Shown here: positions 1 through 6,372 of the stretch, one piece after another
Layout: every line of letters begins with the position of its first letter
Position numbering within the stretch: the stretch's first letter is position 1
Assembly: GCA_029858845.1 (NCBI GenBank)
Contig: JAOUEG010000106.1
Span: forward strand, 1 to 6,426
Length of the DNA stretch: 6,426 bases
Source of the DNA: Chloroflexota bacterium
GTDB lineage: Bacteria > Chloroflexota > Limnocylindria > Limnocylindrales > CSP1-4
Direction of reading: 5' to 3'
Notes under the pieces: model-generated
What the model saw: only the letters and a program-made list of their open reading frames with translations
The model's database searches: none
Told to the model about the DNA's origin: nothing
Position numbers and translations under genes: made by a program

Positions 1-7
1 GACCCGA

Positions 8-767
<760 letters not shown>

Positions 768-781
<14 letters not shown>

Positions 782-1781
782 CTTCCGCGCGGCAGCGGCT
801 CGCCGGCTGTCCGAGGAACGCGAACTCTCACCGGCGATCGTCAGCCTGCTGTCGCCGGACAGCCCTACGCGAAGCGTCGGCGTTCGGATCGTCCCGATCG
901 ATCACATCGAGCCGAATCCGCAGCAGCCGCGTCTCGCCTTCAATCAGGAGACGTTGGATGAGCTCGCCTCGTCCGTCCGGGAGCACGGTGTCCTCCAGCC
1001 GATCCTCGTCAGGCCGATCGGACCGAATCGGTACCAGATCGTCGCCGGCGAGCGTCGTTGGCGGGCAACCAAGCAGACCGGCCTGACGTCCATCCCGGCG
1101 CTGATCGAGGACATCGACGACGATACGGCACTCGAGATCTCGATCATCGAGAACCTCCAGCGCGAGGACATCTCGCCGCTCGACGAGGCGGCGATGTACG
1201 ACCGAATGGTCCGCGAGCACGGCTACAGCATCCGCAAGCTCGCCGACAAGCTGGGCAAGGACAAGGGCTACCTTGAGAACCGACTCAGGCTGGCCGACGC
1301 CCCTCCCGAAGTGCGGGAGCTGGTGTCCTTGCGCAAAGACACGCTGTCCCATGCCTATGAGCTCATGAAGGTCCAGGATCCGAAGAAGCGTCGCCGGCTG
1401 GCCGAGCAGGTCGCTCGCGGCGAGCTGACGCTGATCAAGCTCCGCGATCGCATCGAGGGACGTCGGTCGCGGCCGGCCCGCGCGGTCGACGACGCCCCGG
1501 CGGAGCACGACGTCGAAGCCGACGGGCGCGACCCGTCCGAGACGGGCGACTGGCCTGCCGCCACGACGACTCCCGTGGACCTGTCGGAGGACTCCCTGGT
1601 CAACGCGAAGCATTCGCTGGCCGAGGCCCTGGATGAGCTCGTCGGGGTCCTGCGGACGCCCGACGCCGTGAACTCGATCCCGGACGTTGATCGAGCCAAC
1701 CTCGCCAAGTACCTCACGATCGCGAAGCTGCGCCTCGAGAACGCGATCGCCATCGTCCGAACCGGTGAGCCCGGCGAATAG
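768..1781 (+). CDS. parB: ParB/Spo0J/Noc-family partition protein (CTPase clamp), divergent termini
   Basis: A 337-residue ParB-family protein when started at TTG 768. The family binds parS DNA, loads onto it as a CTP-dependent sliding clamp and stimulates ParA. The N-terminal CTPase domain spans about residues 38-135, with NPQQPR at 50-55, the nucleotide-binding box GERRWRA at 94-100 and ENLQRED at 128-134 followed by SPLDEA. A helix-turn-helix follows (about 153-174, YSIRKLADKLGKDKGYLENR), then a helical region to about 230. An acidic, Pro/Ala-rich linker (about 236-275) leads to a short helical C-terminus. Two things are unusual. The N-terminus lacks the GLGRGL-type segment that many chromosomal ParB proteins use to contact ParA. 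The last 60 residues do not resemble the common ParB dimerisation domain. The open frame continues upstream to 573 inside parA, but that part is an arginine/serine-rich shadow of the parA coding frame. Family certain; exact start fairly likely. Confidence 0.92.
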
Positions 1782-1804
1782 CGATCCCCTCCCCCGCTGA
1801 CCCC

Positions 1805-1835
1805 ATGAAGCCGGCGTCGATGGCGCCGGCTTCAT
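1805..1835. terminator. Perfect 12-bp hairpin between convergent genes, probable bidirectional terminator
   Basis: Bases 1805-1816 are the exact reverse complement of 1824-1835, leaving a 7-base loop. The hairpin sits 23 bases after the parB stop and 24 bases past the stop of the minus-strand prenyltransferase gene, so it is placed to end transcription from both sides. No T-run follows on either strand, so it is not a textbook intrinsic terminator. It could act with Rho, or as an RNA 3'-end stabiliser. The rest of the 78-base gap (1782-1859) shows nothing else. Confidence 0.65.
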
Positions 1836-1859
1836 CGTTGGCCGGCGAGCCTGGCCCCC

Positions 1860-2726
1860 TCAGGCGACAGCGAGCACCCAGGCCGTCGCCGTGATCGCGG
1901 CCCCGACCGCCTGGACTTCCCAGGCAAGCTCACGCCGGGCCGGCGCGGCCCGATGGCCGATGGCGATCCCGACCACGACGACGCCCAGGCCGACCGCGAT
2001 CGCGACCAGCTGGCCCGGGCTCCCTCCGCCGGCGGCGCCCGACACCACGGCGATCGTCCCGGCCGTGGCCCACAGGCCCGCGACCGCCCAGCGGCTCCGG
2101 TCGTCGCCGAGCGCGGTCGCGATCGTCGTCGTTCCGGCCTCGCGGTCGCGCTCCAGGTCCGCCCAGGCATTGGCCACCGCCAGGGCGGCACCGGCGACGG
2201 CCGCCATCGGCACCAGGACGACGAACCAGCCCGGAAGGCTCGACGTGGCGCCGTACCAGCCGTAGACCGGCAGCAGGGGAATGCCCAGGGCGAAGGGCAG
2301 CCATGACCAGGCGGTCCCTTTCGCCACGAGGTCGTAGGCGATCCCGATGCCGAGACCGAGGACCGCCAGGGCGACGAGGCCGATCCCGCCCGGGATCGCC
2401 AAGCCGATGCCGACCGCCGCCGCGACGATGACGACCGCGCGGGCCAGTGGCCGTGCCACCAGACCGGACGGGATGGGTTTGGCCGGCTTGCCGCCCTCGT
2501 CGCTCGGAGCGTCGATGATGTCGTTGAGGGCACCGATGGACGCCTGGAGTGCGGTCATCGACAGTCCCAGCCGGATGGCGTCGGGCAGAGGGGCGCCGGC
2601 GACGGCGGCCACACCGAGCACGACCAGGCCGTCCAGCGCCGATGGGAACGGATGGATCAGGCGAACCAGGCCCAGCCATCGGGCCGGAGCCGGGTCAGAC
2701 GTAGACCAGCTCCCCGAAGTTCGCAA
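1860..2726 (-). CDS. UbiA-family membrane prenyltransferase, substrate unknown
   Basis: An integral membrane protein of the UbiA superfamily, which transfers prenyl groups from prenyl diphosphates to aromatic or other acceptors (quinones, hemes, chlorophylls, some lipids). With the TTG start at 2726 it has 288 residues, typical for the family. The first aspartate-rich motif, NDIIDAPSD, is at residues 68-76 (N68, D72, D76) and is followed by the conserved KPIPSG. The second, DLERDREAG, starts at 190 (D190, D194). Between them lie YDLVAKGT (131-138) and a stretch ending LPVYGW. Both Mg-diphosphate binding sites therefore look intact. Hydrophobic segments suggest the usual eight or so membrane helices. 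The start is uncertain: GTG 2771 is also in frame and gives 303 residues, but overlaps the preceding gene by 77 bases; neither start has a clear ribosome binding site. The gene overlaps the end of the 121-residue gene, so coupling is likely. The acceptor cannot be read from sequence; neither menaquinone nor heme O synthesis is specifically supported by neighbours. Confidence 0.92.
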   Translation of the reverse strand: MRTSGSWSTSDPAPARWLGLVRLIHPFPSALDGLVVLGVAAVAGAPLPDAIRLGLSMTALQASIGALNDIIDAPSDEGGKPAKPIPSGLVARPLARAVVIVAAAVGIGLAIPGGIGLVALAVLGLGIGIAYDLVAKGTAWSWLPFALGIPLLPVYGWYGATSSLPGWFVVLVPMAAVAGAALAVANAWADLERDREAGTTTIATALGDDRSRWAVAGLWATAGTIAVVSGAAGGGSPGQLVAIAVGLGVVVVGIAIGHRAAPARRELAWEVQAVGAAITATAWVLAVA

Positions 2727-3060
2727 CGAGGTAGGCGATGAGCGCGGTACGTCCGTCTTCCGATCGGGCACGGATCCCGGGCACGAGCGCGTGCAGGGCC
2801 ACCGCGGGGATCATCAGGTGGCCAGCGGCATCGCGGCCCACCACGGCCGGCGGACCACCGCCGGATGCGAACGTCCGTTCGATTTCGGCTTCGCTCAGGC
2901 CCGTGGCCTTCCGGAAGTCCTCGACGACCCTGACGACGCCGCGGCGCTTGGCCACGTCGCGCATCATCTCGGCGGCCCAAACGTCGAGCTGCTCGTCGCT
3001 CTGCTCTTCGAGACGCGCCCGATACTCGGCCGGATCGCTCGACAGACCGGTGCCTGCCAC
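2695..3060 (-). CDS. Conserved-looking protein of unknown function, 121 aa
   Basis: I do not recognise this family. The GTG start at 3060 has a strong AGGAGG just upstream (3065-3070, 4 bases from the GTG), which favours it over longer in-frame extensions that run into the acyltransferase gene. The 121-residue product is soluble: no signal peptide or membrane segment is visible. Residues 9-55 look helical and charged (AEYRARLEEQSDEQLDVWAAEMMRD region), followed by a GLSEAEIERTF helix at 55-64, a GGGPP turn at 67-71, and a hydrophobic C-terminal half ending in ANFGELVYV. The segment AAGHLMIPAVALHALVPGIR (79-98) could be a buried strand-helix pair. Codon use matches its neighbours, which supports a real gene. 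It precedes and overlaps the UbiA-family gene, so it may be co-translated with it. That suggests, without proof, a linked role. Confidence 0.78.
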   Translation of the reverse strand: MAGTGLSSDPAEYRARLEEQSDEQLDVWAAEMMRDVAKRRGVVRVVEDFRKATGLSEAEIERTFASGGGPPAVVGRDAAGHLMIPAVALHALVPGIRARSEDGRTALIAYLVANFGELVYV

Positions 3061-3063
3061 GGT

Positions 3064-3070
3064 CCCTCCT
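3064..3070 (-). promoter_or_regulatory. Strong ribosome binding site for the 121-aa gene
   Basis: On the minus strand this reads AGGAGGG, a near-perfect match to the 16S rRNA tail, 3-4 bases before the GTG at 3060. It fixes the start of the 121-residue gene. It also indicates independent translation initiation here, unlike the coupled starts on either side. Confidence 0.7.
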
Positions 3071-3092
3071 GATTGTTGTGAACGTCGACCCG

Positions 3093-3098
3093 AGTATG
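3093..3098 (-). promoter_or_regulatory. Possible -10 element upstream of the 121-aa/UbiA genes
   Basis: The minus strand reads CATACT here, one of the few AT-containing hexamers in the 94-base gap between the acyltransferase and the 121-residue gene. It would give a leader of about 25 bases. No good -35 lies 17 bases upstream (AACGAC). GGAAC farther upstream could suit an ECF sigma factor, but this is speculative. Confidence 0.3.
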
Positions 3099-3139
3099 CC
3101 AGACCGGCGCGGTCGGTCGTTCCGCGGTGGTACGTCCCG

Positions 3140-3154
3140 GCGACGGCGCGTCGC
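3140..3154 (-). terminator. Short GC hairpin directly after the acyltransferase stop
   Basis: Immediately past the acyltransferase stop the minus strand reads GCGACG-CGC-CGTCGC, a perfect 6-bp stem with a 3-base loop and no T-run. It could weaken read-through into the next gene, which has its own ribosome binding site and perhaps its own promoter. In DNA this GC-rich such a stem can also occur by chance. Confidence 0.3.
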
Positions 3155-3979
3155 TCAGGTCGGGTCGGCGGGGGACGCGGCGGTCGAGGCCGGAGCGGCT
3201 CCCGCTGCGACGGCGGCGGATGCTGCGGCGGCCGCGGCTTCCCGTGAGCCCTCGGGCCAATCGTTGAAGAGTTCGGTGAGCCACCTGCCGGCCCGGCCCG
3301 GTTCAGGTACGGTGGGTGCATCGGCGAGCATGCCCAGCAGAGTGGACCGCAGCGCCTCCGTGGTGGCGGCGAGCGTGGCACGATCCGGCCGGCCGTCGGC
3401 CGGGACCGGCTCCCCCACCCGCACGCGGATGCGACGGCCGAACGCCAGCCAGCTCGTCCCGTTGACGGCGATCGGAACCAGGGGGACGTGCGAGCGCAGG
3501 GCGAAGAAGGCAGGCCCCTCGCTGAGCGGCTGCATGTCCGTCTCGCGGACGCCGATCCGGCCTTCACCGGCGATCGCAACGACGCCTCCGGCGGCCAGGA
3601 CCGCGGAGACACGCCGGGTCGCATCGAGCAGGTCGTTCTTGCCCGGCTTGTAGGGAAGCGCCGTCCCCGCCCAGGCCATCAGTCGATTCCGCCCGCCGGC
3701 CGTCATGTCCTCCTCCTTGGGGCCGAAGAAGTAGAGCCGGGGTCGGAACGGCAGGATGCTCATCAGGACGAAGGGGTCGGCCCACGACAGGTGGTTGAAG
3801 CAATAGACGGCAGGTCCCGGTGGAAGATGCTCGCGACCCTCCAGGCGGACCCGGACCCAGGCACGGACCAGCAGGGCCATGGTCAGCCGGACGAACCAGT
3901 AGCGGATCGTCCGGCGGACGGGATGGATCGGCGGGCCGGGCAATCCCGGACGACCTCCCCGCGTGCGCTCGGCGCTCAT
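3155..3979 (-). CDS. PlsC-like 1-acyl-glycerol-3-phosphate acyltransferase family protein
   Basis: A 274-residue member of the LPLAT/PlsC family, which moves an acyl chain onto lysophosphatidic acid or a similar acceptor at the inner membrane face. The catalytic HX4D motif is intact in NHLSWADP (H63, D68). The segment near residues 83-95 (YFFGPKEEDMTAGG) fits the family's block II region. GEGRIG at 138-143 replaces the usual block III FPEGTRS, and VPLVPIAVNG at 165-174 is block IV. A hydrophobic helix near 27-38 probably anchors the N-terminus. The last 30 or so residues (247-274) are an alanine-rich, low-complexity tail that is not part of the fold. The ATG shares an ATGA with the HAD gene stop, so translation is coupled; no separate Shine-Dalgarno is apparent. 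The altered block III leaves the acceptor uncertain, so this could be an acyltransferase for another lipid or a glycolipid rather than a housekeeping PlsC. Confidence 0.9.
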   Translation of the reverse strand: MSAERTRGGRPGLPGPPIHPVRRTIRYWFVRLTMALLVRAWVRVRLEGREHLPPGPAVYCFNHLSWADPFVLMSILPFRPRLYFFGPKEEDMTAGGRNRLMAWAGTALPYKPGKNDLLDATRRVSAVLAAGGVVAIAGEGRIGVRETDMQPLSEGPAFFALRSHVPLVPIAVNGTSWLAFGRRIRVRVGEPVPADGRPDRATLAATTEALRSTLLGMLADAPTVPEPGRAGRWLTELFNDWPEGSREAAAAAASAAVAAGAAPASTAASPADPT

Positions 3980-4641
3980 GTGGTGACCGATCCGGCCGAC
4001 CGGGGCACGATCGCGGCCGGTTCGAGGTCGACCAGGCGCTCCAGGACCACGTCAGCGAGCTCCGCGGTCCCGGCCGGCGGCGGCACGGCGGCGTTCGGGA
4101 CCAGCACGACGGTCATCCCGGCCGCCCGGGCGGCGCGGACGCCGTTGAGCGAATCCTCGACGACGAGACATGCCGTCGGGTCAGCCCCGAGGCGCCGGGC
4201 GGTCTCGAGGTAGACGTCCGGCGCGGGCTTGCCGTGCTCCACGTCATCCGACGAGACGACGATCGCGAACACGTCATCCAGGCCCGTCGCCGAAAGCGCC
4301 GCCGCGATGACGTCGTGATGGGCCGACGAAGCGACGGCAACGGGGTGTCGCCGGGCGATGCGGCGAACGGCCTCGGTCGCGCCATCGATCCGCGGAGCAC
4401 CTTCGCGCCGGAAGCGGGCGACGACGCCGCCCACGATGGCCTGCTCGATCTCCTCTGGCAAGAGACCGCGAAGATCGAGCCGTTCGCGCATCGTGTTGGA
4501 CCAGGCGCGGGAGTTGGCCCCCATGACGGCCGCCCGATCGGCGTCGTCCCAGGAGCGATCATGCTCGCGGGCGAACGCCTGGCGTACCTCGTCCCACCAG
4601 ATCTCCGAATCGACCAGGACACCGTCGAGATCGAAGATCAC
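3976..4641 (-). CDS. HAD-superfamily (subfamily IA) phosphatase, phosphoglycolate phosphatase/beta-phosphoglucomutase-like
   Basis: A 221-residue haloacid-dehalogenase hydrolase that cleaves a small phosphorylated substrate through an aspartyl-phosphate intermediate. All four motifs are present: I, DLDGVLVDSE, with nucleophile D4 and acid/base D6; II, VAVASSA at 101-107; III, lysine K138 in HGKPAPD; IV, VVEDSLNG at 160-167 (E162, D163). The region between motifs I and II (about 15-90) is a helical cap of the C1 type. The GTG start at 4641 leaves only three residues before the nucleophile, which is short but workable. Upstream in-frame codons include only CTG as a possible alternative. The gene lies 14 bases past the 174-residue gene and overlaps the acyltransferase by ATGA. 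The substrate cannot be deduced: this subfamily includes phosphoglycolate, sugar-phosphate and glycerol-phosphate phosphatases. The coupled acyltransferase makes a glycerol-phosphate-type substrate an attractive guess only. Confidence 0.92.
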   Translation of the reverse strand: MIFDLDGVLVDSEIWWDEVRQAFAREHDRSWDDADRAAVMGANSRAWSNTMRERLDLRGLLPEEIEQAIVGGVVARFRREGAPRIDGATEAVRRIARRHPVAVASSAHHDVIAAALSATGLDDVFAIVVSSDDVEHGKPAPDVYLETARRLGADPTACLVVEDSLNGVRAARAAGMTVVLVPNAAVPPPAGTAELADVVLERLVDLEPAAIVPRSAGSVTT

Positions 4642-4655
4642 CGGCCCGTCCAGGG

Positions 4656-5180
4656 TCAGCCTCCGGGCGGTGGCGGCAGACGCGGCAAATCGTCGACCGC
4701 CTGCTCGGAGGCGGGCGGCGGGCCGCCCGGGGCTCGCTCACGCTCGTCCGGCGTGGCGGCGGGCCGGTATGCCCGACCGTCGATCGCGGCGAACAGCATC
4801 AACCCGAAGGCGGCGATCGTATCCGCATCCTCGTCCGTGCCTCGCAGCACGTGGTTCTCCACCTGGAAGCTGATCAACCGATGACCACCGGCGACCTCCA
4901 TCGCCAGTTCGCCGACCTGGACGCGATTCCAGCGGACAAGCTTGCCGGACGCCCGAGGACCTTCCTGGGGAACGAGGACCCGGACGTGGACCTGGAGGAG
5001 GCCGGCGTCCGTCGGGACGAGGATCACGTAGCGGGCTGCAGGGTCGTCGCCCCACACGACCCAGCACGACGGGTCCGGGCCGGCCCCCATCGATGCGAGG
5101 ATCGGCTCGATGACGGCCACCACCTTCGAGGACATCGAATCCCGATGTGGGGTCCGTCCTCGCCACTCGCTCAGGCGCAT
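4656..5180 (-). CDS. Protein of unknown function, 174 aa, with proline-rich tail
   Basis: I do not recognise a named family. The ATG at 5180 is supported by AAGGTGAT a few bases upstream. The protein has no signal peptide. After a basic N-terminus (1-15) comes a helix (VVAVIEPILASMG, about 20-32), then a long run that alternates in a beta-like way (about 38-113), including CWVVWGDD, YVILVPTDAGLLQVHVRVL and KLVRWNRVQVGELAMEVAGG. A hydrophobic helix follows (ADTIAAFGLMLFAAIDG, 118-134). The last 40 residues are disordered, rich in Pro, Glu and Ala, ending in PPPPGG. The helix-sheet-helix layout suggests a small compact alpha/beta domain, possibly a ligand- or protein-binding module; that is inference from pattern only. 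It is the first gene of the minus-strand run and sits 14 bases before the HAD gene, so it is probably co-transcribed with the HAD and acyltransferase genes. Base composition matches its neighbours. Confidence 0.82.
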   Translation of the reverse strand: MRLSEWRGRTPHRDSMSSKVVAVIEPILASMGAGPDPSCWVVWGDDPAARYVILVPTDAGLLQVHVRVLVPQEGPRASGKLVRWNRVQVGELAMEVAGGHRLISFQVENHVLRGTDEDADTIAAFGLMLFAAIDGRAYRPAATPDERERAPGGPPPASEQAVDDLPRLPPPPGG

Positions 5181-5182
5181 CG

Positions 5183-5190
5183 ATCACCTT
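5183..5190 (-). promoter_or_regulatory. Ribosome binding site of the 174-aa gene
   Basis: The minus strand reads AAGGTGAT 2 bases before the ATG at 5180. It matches the distal part of the anti-Shine-Dalgarno complement (GGTGAT). This supports the ATG at 5180 over the internal ATG at residue 16. Confidence 0.5.
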
Positions 5191-5229
5191 CGGCAGCGCG
5201 AGGCAACGGCGCCTCGCCACGCTCCGTCG

Positions 5230-5239
5230 AGGCTAGCAC
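5230..5239. promoter_or_regulatory. Possible back-to-back -10 elements in the divergent gap
   Basis: The 109-base gap between the divergent genes (5181-5289) is GC-rich except around the palindrome GCTAGC at 5232-5237. Minus strand TAGCCT (5230-5235), preceded by TG one base upstream, would make an extended -10 with a leader of about 43 bases for the 174-residue gene. Plus strand TAGCAC (5234-5239) would give a similar leader to the GIDE-like gene. No convincing -35 box is visible on either strand. Confidence 0.3.
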
Positions 5240-5289
5240 ATGGAGAACGCGGCCCGGTCGGCGACGCCGGGGACGAGGGACCCCGTAGG

Positions 5290-6372
5290 ATGCGCGCGAT
5301 GGATGTCGCGTTCGTGCCCGAAGTCGCCGCGCTCTCCGCGGCCGGGATCCTCGCCGGCCTGTGGCTGCTGCTGCGCGGCATGGGTGGGTACCGGATCGCG
5401 GCCCGCGTCGGCGACACGAGCACCTCCACGATCGCCTCACTGGCCGCCGGCGAGGTCCGCGTCAGCGGCGTCGTCGTTCCCGCCGAGGTCACCCTGATAT
5501 CGCCGCTCCAGAGCGCGTCCTGCGTCTACTACCGGACGTCCATTCGCGAGCGGGACGACTTCGGTCGCGGCATGTCCGACGTAACCGAGGAACGCGCCGT
5601 CGGTTTCCGCGTTCGCGACAGCAGCGGCGAGATCCGGGTCTTCCCGCGCGCCGCACGCTGGGATATCCCGGTGCGGTTCGACGACCGGACAGGCACGTTC
5701 GGAGAGGAGCCGGCAGGCCTCGATCTTCGCACCGGCAGCGCGATCGGGATGGCGGAGCCCGACCACGCCGCGGCGGTCGCGGCCCTGCTCACCGTGCGAG
5801 GGACGGCCGAGATCGACGGACACCCGCTCCTGCGCGGCGCGGCGGGGCGGGTCAACCGCGAGTACCGGGAGGCACGCCTGACGACTGGGGACACGGTCAC
5901 GATCGTCGGACGAGCGATGCCGTTTGCCGATCTCGCCGATCCGGCCGAGGCGGACATCGCCGCCGAGTCCGACCTCCCAGCGGACGATCCGATCGTGGCC
6001 GCGAACATCGCCGAGGCCCGCGCGGCCGGGATCCTTCTGGCCGACCCGGAGGACGCCTGGGGCAACGCCGCCATCCCGGGCTTCGGGATCGGGCGACCGA
6101 CCCGGGCGCCGGAGCTCGACCCGGCGGCTTCGCGCCCGGCGCTCGCGAGCGCCGCCGAGGCAGCCCGCTCCGAACGGACCTTCGACATCGCACCCGAGGC
6201 GCTCGTGCTTGCCAGCGCCCCAGACGTCCCGCTCCTGATCGCCCACGGGCTGCCCGGCGCGACCGTTGAACGCCACCGGGATCGGTTCATCGTCGGCCTG
6301 TTCGGCGCCGTGCTGGCGATCGCCTCGGCCATGACGTTCGCGGTCATGCTCAGCGGAGGGTTCGGAACGTGA
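5290..6372 (+). CDS. GIDE-like (BAM-domain) membrane protein, no RING finger
   Basis: A 360-residue protein with a membrane helix at about 10-30 and another near the C-terminus (about 333-355). Between them, residues 54-208 match the pattern of the GIDE domain, known from eukaryotic MUL1 and from many prokaryotic proteins often annotated as E3 ubiquitin ligase. Landmarks are AGEVRVSGVV, LISPLQSASCVYYRTSI (69-85), AVGFRVRDSSGEIRVFP (103-119), and NREYREARLTTGDTVTIVGRA (189-209). No cysteine/histidine RING finger is present, so ligase activity is not supported. An Ala/Asp/Pro-rich, probably disordered stretch (about 211-300) separates the domain from the C-terminal part. The start may be ATG 5290 (GAGGGA 9 bases upstream) or ATG 5299 (AGGA 8 bases upstream), differing by three residues. 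The open frame extends upstream to 5110 but overlaps the divergent gene and is not favoured. The end overlaps the next gene by GTGA. Bacterial function is unknown; an envelope or membrane-stress role is a guess. Confidence 0.85.
   Translation: MRAMDVAFVPEVAALSAAGILAGLWLLLRGMGGYRIAARVGDTSTSTIASLAAGEVRVSGVVVPAEVTLISPLQSASCVYYRTSIRERDDFGRGMSDVTEERAVGFRVRDSSGEIRVFPRAARWDIPVRFDDRTGTFGEEPAGLDLRTGSAIGMAEPDHAAAVAALLTVRGTAEIDGHPLLRGAAGRVNREYREARLTTGDTVTIVGRAMPFADLADPAEADIAAESDLPADDPIVAANIAEARAAGILLADPEDAWGNAAIPGFGIGRPTRAPELDPAASRPALASAAEAARSERTFDIAPEALVLASAPDVPLLIAHGLPGATVERHRDRFIVGLFGAVLAIASAMTFAVMLSGGFGT
6355..6360 (+). promoter_or_regulatory. Ribosome binding site of the gene starting at 6369
   Basis: GGAGGG lies 8 bases before the GTG at 6369, inside the last codons of the GIDE-like gene. 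Together with the GTGA overlap it makes a real downstream gene very likely, although only its first 19 codons are in the window. Confidence 0.6.

Noticed and set aside
828..1835. 335-codon open frame on the minus strand opposite parB
   Set aside because: It lies wholly antisense to a clear ParB gene, has low-complexity Arg/Asp/Leu composition without a recognisable domain, and begins inside the hairpin stem. Long antisense frames are expected in DNA with G/C third positions.
2347..3072. 241-codon plus-strand open frame opposite the prenyltransferase and 121-aa genes
   Set aside because: Its composition is Arg/Ala/Pro/Thr-rich shadow sequence, and it spans two well-supported minus-strand genes.
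3170..3245. GC-trinucleotide-rich repeat-like stretch
   Set aside because: It is explained by alanine codons in the low-complexity tail of the acyltransferase, not by a separate DNA repeat.
3061..3624. Longer version of the 121-aa protein starting at 3624
   Set aside because: The extra residues are an Arg/Pro/Ser-rich shadow of the acyltransferase gene, and the GTG at 3060 has a strong AGGAGG.
4845..4858. CACGTG core resembling the centre of a parS site
   Set aside because: The flanks do not match the inverted-repeat parS consensus (TTTCACGTGAAA), and the site is inside the coding sequence of the 174-aa gene. No other parS-like 16-mer was seen by eye.
3820..4884. 354-codon open frame on the plus strand opposite the HAD gene and its neighbours
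   Set aside because: It crosses the boundaries of three minus-strand genes, is rich in Arg, Gly, Asp and Pro, and has no domain pattern. The genes it opposes have intact motifs.
5110..5289. N-terminal extension of the GIDE-like protein to the ATG at 5110
   Set aside because: It would overlap the divergent 174-aa gene and add a basic, featureless segment before the membrane helix. Starts at 5290 and 5299 have ribosome binding sites and put the helix near the N-terminus.
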